A DNA stretch of 64,000 bases from Micromonospora vinacea (lineage in GTDB: Bacteria; Actinomycetota; Actinomycetes; Mycobacteriales; Micromonosporaceae). Within the stretch, counting starts at the first letter, position 1; each line of letters begins with the position of its first letter. The stretch is taken from NCBI RefSeq assembly GCF_015751785.1, contig NZ_JADOTY010000001.1:6696001-6760000 (forward strand). Direction: 5' to 3'. Both the position numbers and the translations under genes were made by a program. Positions 19,701-26,951 of this stretch are shown here, piece after piece. Below the pieces are notes generated by a model, which was given only the letters and a program-made list of their open reading frames with translations, made no database searches and was not told the origin of the DNA.

Positions 19701-20105
19701 GTCGGCCAGTTCACGCTCGCGGCCTCGGAAGAGCTCGTCCCGGGGCGGCAGGGTGGGCACCACCTGGTTGCGCCACCAGCCCAGCCATTGGGTGAACCGG
19801 AAGCGCGGCTCCGTCCGGCCCCGGTGCGGTCGGGCCAGCTTGGCGCGCTTGCTCTTGCGGGCGGCCGGCTGGTCCACCAGCGACTGTTCGTAACTGGCCT
19901 CCGGCGACTCGACCAGGATCACCGCTGCCGCGCCAAGCGTGCCGATCGCCAGCAGCGCCGCCAATTGCAGATCGGTGGGGATCTTGTCGTAGACGGTGCC
20001 GAGCACGCTGGCCAGCACTGTCACCGCAGCGGCGATCAGGAGCCGGAACCGCCTGAGGCGTCGGCGTAGCCGCCGGATCGACCAGCGTAACGACAAGGAA
20101 GCCAT
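16716..20105 (-). CDS. Membrane-anchored STAND (NB-ARC) ATPase with TPR region and C-terminal beta domain
   Basis: 1129 residues. Two N-terminal transmembrane helices (about 22-42 and 46-65) follow a very basic start (RRLRRRLRRFR). An NB-ARC ATPase covers about 125-420: Walker A HGMPGVGKTAL (K184), Walker B-like ILFILDAARN where the second acidic residue of the usual LDD is alanine, and a winged-helix module containing RLHPLVRLF. A long alpha-solenoid of TPR type runs about 480-850. The final 250 residues are a beta-rich domain (DLTLLVDAPFVDVSD) like the one that precedes CHAT in single-chain proteins, here split from the CHAT gene it overlaps. It is probably the sensor/oligomerising switch that recruits the protease at the membrane. 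It starts 24 bp after the other STAND gene. Confidence 0.85.
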   Translation of the reverse strand: MASLSLRWSIRRLRRRLRRFRLLIAAAVTVLASVLGTVYDKIPTDLQLAALLAIGTLGAAAVILVESPEASYEQSLVDQPAARKSKRAKLARPHRGRTEPRFRFTQWLGWWRNQVVPTLPPRDELFRGRERELADLQELHDQQRAARAGGVRSIFRRGGRRPADRRGAAGPVILLLHGMPGVGKTALADELARRLARRYPHGQLFVNLGTGGAARTPMEILNELLLALGWTDMPDTAVGRAMVFRSLTAKKKILFILDAARNADQVRHVLPSDSAAAVIITCRRGMTWSDPLAEPSYALGLPDDDEALAIFRAVSRTAESVRPECAAEIVSLCGRLPLAVRAAAERVSNDGADICQIAGLLREPRSRLGWLDRPGRSLRAHLQTEYGRLLPKEQRALAMLALIPSPTFVPWVLGPLMDLPPAEVEALVDRLSAAQLLEDLGMDEVSEVARYRLHPLVRLFAGAQAARIPAHQREWALDQLTAAYVQVVSAVLTVLHDDFAYDGPMDWLAPDSKFPQRIADHPEAWVRAEYPNLLRVMDDTATLPHTGFGTQLRWRVGAWLDGCVAEGVTSAATLAAYGQAARAAERDGNVLAQVDVLLAKGTFLVAVERYRDAEQGLDRAIALSHLLLGDRSAAREEAERRIAIALRKMGEGFLQAAAYQRAVEKLEDALARAETIGDGPEQRLIRILFAEAHHVDTAEAVYDELLDPGLSDATRYRIYLSLAEAGRRRGDWQSAGDYLGQAARLVDGDLRRVANVRYRTARLALDQYEDRPGGGRDPELAATAVRRAAHALLTFRQMGNPLGTVRTQCLLARALLAMGRPVEADHVAHAAEGELAAVQGSGEKPEVLAPLTARLTRVKGEIRLRAGDRTGGRQLLMDAAMAFGELKDWAGLRAVLGLLEEVAPAGTEAPGVGLPVVVPVDGWPGRGPMPMGGGPVSLSPAVTDRLAARLSSQVVDRVQDELRQTLTPAEPVAFRGALGAGLTGAEPAHDEDLPPTWRIPVGELCHLTVLVATGQRAFADEPGRRPALAGPQVWRPLAVSTGVRADDVDLTLLVDAPFVDVSDPELRTTCRVDGGLARLDSTLRIDVPGENELRITVLSSGRLVQSLPILLVAVTGGEGAGGPATVPLS

Positions 20106-20129
20106 CCCATCTGGGCCGGGTGGAGCGCA

Positions 20130-22598
20130 TCAGATTCCCGCTCGGGTGCCGGCCGGGTCGGTCGGCTGCCGACCGACCGCGGTGATCCACTCCCGGACAC
20201 CCGGCAACGGTCTCAGCGGTTGGACAGGCAGTGAGGACTCCACCTCCCACAGCAGCCGGCCGGCCCGCCGCACGCCCTGTTCGTCGCCGAGCTTCGAGAA
20301 CGCCTGTTCGGCGGCGGAGAGCAGGTCGACCGCTTCCTGGCCGCGCCCGGCCCGGTGGTACGCCACCGCCAGCCAGGTCGCCGACTCCGCCTCGATCCAG
20401 CGGTCCCCGCAGCGGCGGAGCGTCCCGTGACACTCCTCCAGCTCCGGGGTGGCCCCGCTGAGGTTTCCGTCGGCGAGGTGCGCCCGGCCGAGGGCGAGTC
20501 GCGCGTTTCCGCTGCCATAGCGGTGCCGCAACGTGGTGAACCCTTCCAACGCCGCGGAGCTGAACTCGCGGCTCTGGTCGTACTTGCCAAGGTCGAGCAG
20601 GGTCAGGGCGCGGTGCAGCCGGATCCACGGCCGGCGCAGCCGCTGCCAGCCTTCGGGGTCACCGGTGAGCCGCTCGGCATCGGCGAGGGTGGTGGCCGCC
20701 GCCGCCGGGTCCCCGCACTCCCGCAATACCTGCGCGTACGCCAGCAGCACGGCGGGAAGTTGCCGCGCGCCGGACTGTCCCCCGCCCGCACACAGCCGTT
20801 GAGCCTGGTCGAAGTACCCCTTGGCCGTTTCCAGGTCCTTGCGCGGCGCCTGCAGAGCGGTCAACTCGCGGAGTACCCGGATGTGCTCGTCGCGGTCGTC
20901 GGCGTTCTGGACGCTGCGCTCGGCGGCGAGCAGGTCCGCCTCGGCCTGCGGCAGTTGGCGTAACCGCCGGCGCAGGCTGCCGGTCACCCGCAGTGCCCGG
21001 GCCAGCGTGCGCGGCGACTGGCTGCCGCGTTCTCCGGCGTCTTCGGCGCCGGTCATGGCCTCGTCGATCCAGCCGAGTTCGGCGTTGACCTCGGCCAGCG
21101 CGGCGAGGGTGAGACCTTCCTCGGTGGCGAACGCCAGCGCCCCGGAGTCGCTGTTCGACAGCGCGGCGGCGCGTTCCCGGCAGAGTGCGAGTGACTCCCG
21201 GGCGGAGTTCAGGGCGTCGTCGAGTTGACCCCGTTCCAGGAACGCGAAGACCGTACTGCGCAGGTATTCGTCGGCGTTGCGTTCGTTGCGTCGGCGCCGT
21301 CCCTCGGTGAGTTCCCGCCGGGCGCGCTGCTGCTCCGGGCTCGTCAGGTGGCTGCCGAGATGGGTGGCGGCGTAGGCGTGGACGTAGACCGGCACCCGGA
21401 AGGTCAGCAGCCCGGAGTGGTCGTCCACCCGCCGTTCCACGAACCGGGCGGAGGCGAGGCGGTCGAGGAATCGGCCGGCGACGTTTTCGGGCATGGTGCG
21501 CTCGGTGAAGGCGCCGTTGAACAGCATCGCCAGCATCCACCGCTCCACCCGGCGCCGGTCGGTCAGGCCGAGCAGGACCAGCGCCTCCCGCTCCTCGCGG
21601 GTGAGCAGGGCGAAGGCCAGGTCGAGGATGCCGGAGAAGGCGACGACCTTCTTTCGTTGCAGATCGGTGGCCATGTCCCGCATGCGCCGGACGGCGATCT
21701 CCAGGGTCCAGTTCTTGCGTACCGCGAGCACCGCCCCGGCCATCTGGATCGCCACCGGATAGCCGGCCGCGGCGGCCACGATCTGCTTCGCCTCTTCCGG
21801 TTCGGCGCCGATCCGGTCGCCCCCGACCAGCCGGTCGAGCAGGGCGGTGGCGGCGTCGTTCCGCAGCGGCTCCAGCGCCACCGGGAACTGTCCGGGGAAC
21901 CCGGGGACCGCAGCGCGGGCGGTGACCATGGTGAGGCACCCGGGGCCGGCCGGCAACAGTGGTCGGATCTGGTCCGGGTCGCCGATGTTGTCGAGGATGA
22001 CCAGCACCCGCCGGCGCCGCGTCCGGTCCCGGTACCAGCGGCCGAGATCCGCGCGCTCCGGCATGTCCTCCCGTGGCCCACGTAGGGCCCGCACGAACGT
22101 CTCCAACCGGTCCTCGGTCAACTGGTCGTCGGAGCTGTCGAACCGGAGCATCAACTGCCCGTCGGGATACTGGTCCGACACCAGGTGGGCCATCCTGATC
22201 GCCAACGCGGTCTTCCCGACCCCGGGTTCGCCGTGGATGACGATCAGCGCGTCGCCGTCCCGGTCGGGCCGGGCAAGGTGGTCACACATCTCATCCAACT
22301 CGCGGTCCCGGCCGGCGAGCAGGCCGGGCGGCGGGGGCAGTTCGGCGGGCACGATCCGCTGCCGTCGCGAGCTGCCGGAGGCCAGGTCCAGACCGCCGGG
22401 CACGACCGCCATCGCGGGCGCCGCCGCACGGCGGCGACGGATCAGCGTCTGGACTATCCGCGCGACGAACGCACCGACGACGAAGGCCACGACGAACGCG
22501 GCGGCCGGGTAGAGATAGTTGTACGTCAAAGTGGTGGCGCTGGGAAAGCCGAACGGTAGCTCGAACGGGATGGAGCGTGCCGCGTCAACCGATCGCAT
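20130..22598 (-). CDS. Membrane-anchored STAND (NB-ARC) ATPase with TPR repeats
   Basis: 822 residues; first gene of the apparent operon. The ATG at 22598 is preferred over a GTG at 22604 because AGAGGAG lies five bases upstream of it. One N-terminal membrane helix (about 26-50) ends in RRRR. The NB-ARC core includes YPDGQLMLRF, Walker A HGEPGVGKTAL (K129), Walker B VLVILDNIGD, and a TARAAVPG sensor strand, then a winged-helix region and a TPR solenoid from about 440 to 800. There is no DNA-binding or catalytic effector domain, so it is not a SARP/AfsR-type regulator despite the similar ATPase. It is probably a sensor or amplifier working with the second STAND protein and the CHAT protease. 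Confidence 0.85.
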   Translation of the reverse strand: MRSVDAARSIPFELPFGFPSATTLTYNYLYPAAAFVVAFVVGAFVARIVQTLIRRRRAAAPAMAVVPGGLDLASGSSRRQRIVPAELPPPPGLLAGRDRELDEMCDHLARPDRDGDALIVIHGEPGVGKTALAIRMAHLVSDQYPDGQLMLRFDSSDDQLTEDRLETFVRALRGPREDMPERADLGRWYRDRTRRRRVLVILDNIGDPDQIRPLLPAGPGCLTMVTARAAVPGFPGQFPVALEPLRNDAATALLDRLVGGDRIGAEPEEAKQIVAAAAGYPVAIQMAGAVLAVRKNWTLEIAVRRMRDMATDLQRKKVVAFSGILDLAFALLTREEREALVLLGLTDRRRVERWMLAMLFNGAFTERTMPENVAGRFLDRLASARFVERRVDDHSGLLTFRVPVYVHAYAATHLGSHLTSPEQQRARRELTEGRRRRNERNADEYLRSTVFAFLERGQLDDALNSARESLALCRERAAALSNSDSGALAFATEEGLTLAALAEVNAELGWIDEAMTGAEDAGERGSQSPRTLARALRVTGSLRRRLRQLPQAEADLLAAERSVQNADDRDEHIRVLRELTALQAPRKDLETAKGYFDQAQRLCAGGGQSGARQLPAVLLAYAQVLRECGDPAAAATTLADAERLTGDPEGWQRLRRPWIRLHRALTLLDLGKYDQSREFSSAALEGFTTLRHRYGSGNARLALGRAHLADGNLSGATPELEECHGTLRRCGDRWIEAESATWLAVAYHRAGRGQEAVDLLSAAEQAFSKLGDEQGVRRAGRLLWEVESSLPVQPLRPLPGVREWITAVGRQPTDPAGTRAGI

Positions 22599-23040
22599 CG
22601 CCACTCCTCTGTCGAGTCACTACATCATGCCGCTCCAAGGCAAACCAAAGCCAGGCCGCTGGTCCCTTCGGGATCGATGGTGGTCGCCGGGGACGAGGCA
22701 CGTAGGTCCTATTGAGGAGCCACTGTGGCCCTTACGGCCGATGCCCTATTGCGGAAAAGATCCGCCAGCCCCGGGCTGATTTCGGGGTCCCGCCGACCCC
22801 TGGTCAGCCGATCGGCCGCCGGTGGAAGTGCCGCCATTTGCGTTACGTCCCTGTTCCGCGGATTCGTGGCGGAGCAGTATGGCCCCGGCCGTCGAAGGTC
22901 CGCGAGCCGCAGGTCGATCCGGTCCTTTGTGGTGTGAGGCACCGGCTTGCCGCCGCCGAGCACGAGCGGGTGTACGCCCCCCACCGGTGTCGCCGGAAAA
23001 CCTCTCGATTCGAGCGACGCGGACCGACCACAATGCCACT
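22599..23040. other. 442-bp divergent intergenic region
   Basis: Lies between the STAND/CHAT operon (minus) and kptA (plus). I see no coding sequence with actinomycete-like third-position bias and no clear hairpin. It must hold the promoters of both transcription units; no convincing -35/-10 pair stands out. Confidence 0.4.
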
Positions 23041-23580
23041 ATGGAACGCGAGCGACTGGTGAAGTTGAGCAAACGGATGTCGAAGGCGCTCCGGCACGAT
23101 CCCGAGCGGGCCGGCCTGGTGCTCGACCCAGCTGGCTGGACCCCCGTCGACGCCCTGCTCGCCGCCCTACGGATCGAGCGGGCCGAGCTGGACGCGGTCG
23201 TCGCCGGCAACGACAAGCAGCGGTTCGCTGTCGAGCGCGGCACCGACGGGGTGTTGCGGATCCGGGCCAACCAGGGCCACTCGGTCCCGGTGGACCTCGG
23301 GCTGCCCCCGGTGTCCCCACCGGACCGGCTCTATCACGGCACCAGCGCCGGTGCGCTTGAGTCGATCCGGGCCACCGGCCTGCACCGCGGCGGCCGTCAC
23401 CACGTCCATCTCTCCGCCGACACCGAGACCGCCCACCGGGTCGGCGCCCGGCGGGCCGGTCGGGTCGTGCTCCTCACCATCGACGCGGCGGCGATGGCCG
23501 CCGCCGGGCACGTGTTCCACCGCAGCGCCAACGGCGTCTGGCTCACCGACGCGGTCCCGGCCGGCTATCTGCTCGAGTGA
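23041..23580 (+). CDS. kptA: RNA 2'-phosphotransferase (KptA/Tpt1 family)
   Basis: 179 residues, the usual KptA size. The enzyme transfers an internal 2'-phosphate from RNA to NAD+, giving ADP-ribose 1'',2''-cyclic phosphate. Family blocks are clear: LSKRMSKALRHDPERAGLVLD with GW soon after, RIRANQGHS, LYHGTSAGALESI, GLHRGGRHHVHLS. The ATG at 23041 begins MERERLVKLSKRM and matches the family N-terminus; an in-frame ATG further upstream adds only non-conserved residues. Bacteria lack the yeast tRNA-splicing pathway that needs this activity, so its role is RNA repair or an unknown RNA/NAD+ reaction. It is divergent from the STAND/CHAT operon; functional linkage is only suggested by position. 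Confidence 0.9.
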   Translation: MERERLVKLSKRMSKALRHDPERAGLVLDPAGWTPVDALLAALRIERAELDAVVAGNDKQRFAVERGTDGVLRIRANQGHSVPVDLGLPPVSPPDRLYHGTSAGALESIRATGLHRGGRHHVHLSADTETAHRVGARRAGRVVLLTIDAAAMAAAGHVFHRSANGVWLTDAVPAGYLLE

Positions 23581-23656
23581 GCCCTGACCTTGTTGTATGG
23601 ATCGGCGTCGCTGTCGCTCCGAGGGCTTGCCGTGTCGCCGACGTCACGGCCGCCTG

Positions 23657-24514
23657 ATGGCCGGCCCGCCAGTGGTGGTGGTGAACGCCTGTACCCGCTA
23701 CGGGAGAGGCGGTAGCCCCACCACAGTCGTGATCGACGATGCCATGCTCATCGACGACGAACGGCACGCGATCGCCCGTAGGGCCGGCACCTCCCACACC
23801 GCGTTCATCGACACCAGCACAGCGGATCCACCCAGGGTGCGGTTCTTCACCAGCGCCGGGGAACTCACGAACTGCGGGCATGGCATCATCGCCGCGCAGG
23901 CCGTGCTGCTGGACCGCAGCGGCGCCACTGAGCACCACGGCCGCCAGTGCACCGGAGGCCGCACCTTCGCCACGACCGCCATCCGGCGCCACGACGGCAT
24001 CGAGGTCTGGTTCGACCAAGGCGTCATCGCCCTACCGGACGACGCTGACGCGACCGGCGGTGGCATCATCGCGGCCCTCGGCCTGGAACGAGCGGACATC
24101 GCCGCCGACGTACGGGTCGCCTCGCCCGGCATGCCACGACTCCTCGTCCCCGTCCGGGATCGCCGGACGCTGCTGTCCATGCAGCCCGACTTCGACCGGC
24201 TGGCAACCGAGTGTCGGCGACTCGGGTATCTCGGCTGCTTCACCTACGCGCTGTCGCCGACCGCGAGAACGGGCGCCGCCCGGATGTTCGCCCCAGCGAT
24301 CGGCGTCGACGAGGACATCGCGAACGCCAACAGTGTCGGCTGCCTCGCCGCCCACCTGCTCGACACCTCCGGCAACGGCGCAATCGAAATCCACCAGGGT
24401 GACAGGTTCCAAAGCCCATCATCGGTCTTCGCCAGCGCGACATACACCGCAGACGGCATCGTCGCCAGAATCAGCGGATCGGTTGACCTCGGCCCGCCCA
24501 TCGATCTCGGCTGA
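23657..24514 (+). CDS. PhzF-family isomerase-like protein
   Basis: 285 residues from the ATG at 23657 (MAGPPVVVVNAC); an upstream ATG at 23597 would add 20 arginine-rich residues. The PhzF/diaminopimelate-epimerase fold is indicated by VRFFTSAGELTNCGHGIIAA (the family's FTP-E-CGHAT block) and by RMFAPAIGVDEDIANANSVGCLAAHL (family R-F-P-EDPATGSA block). In PhzF the catalytic glutamate lies in an SET-x-F motif; here the matching segment is GTSHTAFI, with histidine replacing glutamate. It may catalyse a different isomerisation or be non-catalytic. Closest relatives occur in secondary-metabolite clusters, but no such cluster is visible here; an aminotransferase fragment lies just downstream. Confidence 0.75.
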   Translation: MAGPPVVVVNACTRYGRGGSPTTVVIDDAMLIDDERHAIARRAGTSHTAFIDTSTADPPRVRFFTSAGELTNCGHGIIAAQAVLLDRSGATEHHGRQCTGGRTFATTAIRRHDGIEVWFDQGVIALPDDADATGGGIIAALGLERADIAADVRVASPGMPRLLVPVRDRRTLLSMQPDFDRLATECRRLGYLGCFTYALSPTARTGAARMFAPAIGVDEDIANANSVGCLAAHLLDTSGNGAIEIHQGDRFQSPSSVFASATYTADGIVARISGSVDLGPPIDLG

Positions 24515-24684
24515 CACCGGGTATACGTTCCCGGGCACGGGAAGCAGCGACGTGAGGATGACACATCGGTGGGCTGCCGGGGCTTTGCCTATTGGAACTG
24601 GAGTTGTGCGAGCCGTCGCTGAACCTGCCGTTCACCGGCCACCGGCCGACGCGTTTCGCGGAAGCCATCGCCGGGCGGCTGGGA

Positions 24685-24822
24685 TCAGCGCTCGATGAGC
24701 AGCGGTGCGAGCCGGCGGATGGCGTCGTCGACGTCGGAGGCCGACGGTGCGGCGACATAGCTGAGCCGGACATGGCGGAGGCTGTTGCCGGTGGCGGAGA
24801 AGTTTCCGGCAGGTAGTGCCGG
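24685..24822 (-). pseudogene. C-terminal fragment of a PLP-dependent aminotransferase
   Basis: The minus strand encodes 45 residues with PALPAGNFSATGNSLRHVRL, then SYVAAPSASDVDDAIRRLAP and LLIER before a stop. This is the typical C-terminus of class I/II aminotransferases (LPGxxF...G...LRLSYA...A..RLA). An in-frame stop (24823-24825) cuts it off, and no active-site lysine or upstream body is found, so it is a remnant. The rest of the 524-bp gap 24515-25038 holds no recognisable gene; a weak hairpin (TTCCCG/CGGGAA near 24528-24543) may terminate the PhzF gene. Confidence 0.55.
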
Positions 24823-25038
24823 TCACGGTCGTACGCCGGCCGCAGGGCAGCGGCCGACGCCGCGCGGACGACCGGCAGGTGCTGGCGGCCATCGTGCACG
24901 TCGCCCGTCAGGCCCAGGTGTGGGCCAACCTCGGTTCTGCCTGGTCGCTGAACCTTCGGCGGGGGCGAGTTGCTCGCACACGGCTTCGACGCGGTTCTGC
25001 GCGACGGTCCGGCCAATGGTCTGCGGGACCAGGGCGGC

Positions 25039-25599
25039 TCACCGTGGGGTGATCAGTGGGGCGTAGTCAGTTCGGCTGAGCGGCTGTTCGGACAGTGAAC
25101 CGTCGGCGCGGGGCACGCCCAACGGCCTGCCGTCGCGCAGGAACGCCACGCTGGTGACGTCATCGCGGCTGGTGAGGGTGCAGACAATCTGCCCGAAGGC
25201 GAGGACCTCGTCGCTGCGCCCGGCGTCATCGCCGGGTTCGTCGACCGTGACGCCCGCCTGGGTACCGGTCACTGTCGCACCGGCGGCGTTGACCGCACCC
25301 GGCAGTGCGCTGGTCAGGTCGGTGTCACGTTCGGCCTCGGTGGGCCCGGCGAGCAGGTGCCGCAGGTGGTCCTCGATGGTGGGTGGGCGGTCCACGCGCC
25401 GGAGCACCGGGACGATCCGGTTGTCGCGGACCAGGCAGACGGTCTCGGTGGCCGGGCCGACCGGTGCGGTCTCGGCGGGGGCGGAGGTCGGGAACGGCCC
25501 GCGCGGCGGTTGCACGACGCGGGGTGCGTTGTCGGTGGGGATGCCACAACCGGTCAGCAGCCCGACGAGCCCCACGGCGAGAAATCGGCGGCGGTTCAC
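25039..25599 (-). CDS. GerMN-domain lipoprotein of the two-component operon
   Basis: 186 residues from a GTG that overlaps the kinase stop (GTGA). NRRRFLAVGLVGLLTGCG gives a lipoprotein signal with cysteine 18, and the leading RRRFL also resembles a twin-arginine motif. The body contains a GerMN/LpqB-like domain: VCLVRDNRIVPVLRR, then HLRHLLAGPTEAE and a beta-rich end. LpqB of mycobacteria is about three times longer, with a beta-propeller; this protein holds only the GerMN part. By analogy with AfsQ3 and LpqB it probably modulates the partner histidine kinase from the outer face of the membrane. It is the last gene of the regulator-kinase-lipoprotein operon. Confidence 0.82.
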   Translation of the reverse strand: MNRRRFLAVGLVGLLTGCGIPTDNAPRVVQPPRGPFPTSAPAETAPVGPATETVCLVRDNRIVPVLRRVDRPPTIEDHLRHLLAGPTEAERDTDLTSALPGAVNAAGATVTGTQAGVTVDEPGDDAGRSDEVLAFGQIVCTLTSRDDVTSVAFLRDGRPLGVPRADGSLSEQPLSRTDYAPLITPR

Positions 25600-26951
25600 G
25601 TCAGGCTCTCCGGCAGCGTGACGCGGAAGCGGGCGCCCCCGCCGGGGCGGTCGGTGACCGTAACGCGTCCGCCGTGTGCGGCGGCGTGCTGGGCGACCAG
25701 TGCCAGGCCGAGTCCGGTGCCGTCGCCGGCACCCCGGGTGTTGGCGGCCCGCCCTCGGACGAAACGGTCGAAGATCACCTCTCGGTCCTCGACAGGCACA
25801 CCCGGGCCGTCGTCCTGGACCTCGATGACGCCCACGCTGCCGTCGCGATCGAGCAGAACACACGTCGGCCCACCGCCGTAGGTGACGGCGTTGTCCAACA
25901 GGTTCGCCAGCACCTGCGCGACACGCCGCGGCTCGACCAACCACGTCGCGGACACCTCCGGTGCGAGGCGGACGATCGACGCTGGCAGATCCAGGGCATG
26001 GCAGGCGTCCCTGGCCAGCGCCACGACGTCCACGGGAGCCCGGTGGGCGGGCTGGTCGCTGCGGGCCAGGTCGATCAGGTCGTTGACGAGCCGCTGAAAG
26101 CGGTCGATCTCGTCGGCGACCAGGCCCGCCGCGATCGCCGTTCGCTCGTCCTGCTGTTCTCGACGACGGGCCAGGACGCTGGCTGCGGCGGCGAGGGTCT
26201 GCAACGGGGAGCGCAGCTCGTGGCTGACGTCGGCGGCGAAACGTCGGTCGCGCTCGATGCGGTGGGCGAGGCGGTCGACCATCTGGTTGAACGAGGAGGA
26301 CAGGCGGGTCAGGTCAGGGTCGCTGGCCGTGTCGAGGCGTGCGGTGAAATCACCGCCGGCGATCTTCTCGGCAGCATCAGCGACAGCCGTCAGTGGGCGC
26401 AGCCCGTGCCGGGTGGCGTACCAGCCGAGGGCCGCGCCGGATCCGGCGACCATGATCGCGACGGTGGTCAGCGCGAGCGCCAGGACCTGAAAAGTCTGTT
26501 CCAGCTCCCGCAGCGAGTTGACCTCGAAGTACGTCGCTGTCGCGGAGAGGGGAACGCCGACGACCAGGGCGGATTGTCCGTCAACGCGGACCCGCTGCAC
26601 CGCTGGCTTCCCGGACGCCACGAGACGTCGTAAATCGACGGGGATGGCGGCAGTGGGGCCGGGATCCGCAGTGCGGGCGTACCACTCGCCGTTGAGGTGT
26701 AGCACCGGGCGGCGGCCACCTCCGGTGTCCAGCGACCGGAGCACCTGTACGACGTCGGGGGTGTCGGTGTCGATCCCGGCACGGACGACTGTCGCGTCGA
26801 AGTACGCCGCGCGCAGAGCCGCACGTTCCCGCTCGTCGATCAGGGAGCGGCGGGTCAACTCGTACGAGACCAGGGCCATCGACGCGGCGAGCAGGAGGGC
26901 CCCGACGGCGAATGCGGCGGTGACCCGGGTACGCAGTCCGAGGCGTCTCAT
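25596..26951 (-). CDS. Two-component sensor histidine kinase
   Basis: 451 residues. Transmembrane helix 1 (about 8-30), an extracellular sensor of about 120 residues, helix 2 (about 155-178), a HAMP domain (RHGLRPLTAVADAAEKIAGG), then HisKA with FAADVSHELRSPLQ (phospho-acceptor H244), and HATPase motifs N (NLLDNAVTYGG), G1 (DDGPGVP) and G2 (GTGLGLALV). Architecture matches MtrB/AfsQ2-type kinases that signal to OmpR-family regulators. The ATG overlaps the response-regulator stop (ATGA), and its own stop overlaps the lipoprotein start, so all three are translationally coupled. Confidence 0.93.
   Translation of the reverse strand: MRRLGLRTRVTAAFAVGALLLAASMALVSYELTRRSLIDERERAALRAAYFDATVVRAGIDTDTPDVVQVLRSLDTGGGRRPVLHLNGEWYARTADPGPTAAIPVDLRRLVASGKPAVQRVRVDGQSALVVGVPLSATATYFEVNSLRELEQTFQVLALALTTVAIMVAGSGAALGWYATRHGLRPLTAVADAAEKIAGGDFTARLDTASDPDLTRLSSSFNQMVDRLAHRIERDRRFAADVSHELRSPLQTLAAAASVLARRREQQDERTAIAAGLVADEIDRFQRLVNDLIDLARSDQPAHRAPVDVVALARDACHALDLPASIVRLAPEVSATWLVEPRRVAQVLANLLDNAVTYGGGPTCVLLDRDGSVGVIEVQDDGPGVPVEDREVIFDRFVRGRAANTRGAGDGTGLGLALVAQHAAAHGGRVTVTDRPGGGARFRVTLPESLT

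Noticed and set aside
17061..20069. 1002-codon open frame on the plus strand
   Set aside because: It is antisense to the STAND ATPase, with glycine/arginine/histidine-rich low-complexity sequence typical of shadow frames in GC-rich DNA; the minus strand shows real motifs.
20130..22598. STAND ATPase as a SARP/AfsR-type transcription regulator
   Set aside because: The NB-ARC core is similar, but there is no N-terminal DNA-binding or bacterial activation domain; a membrane helix occupies that place.
24592..24816. 74-codon plus-strand frame downstream of the PhzF-like gene
   Set aside because: No ribosome site and no family; the opposite strand carries the recognisable aminotransferase remnant.
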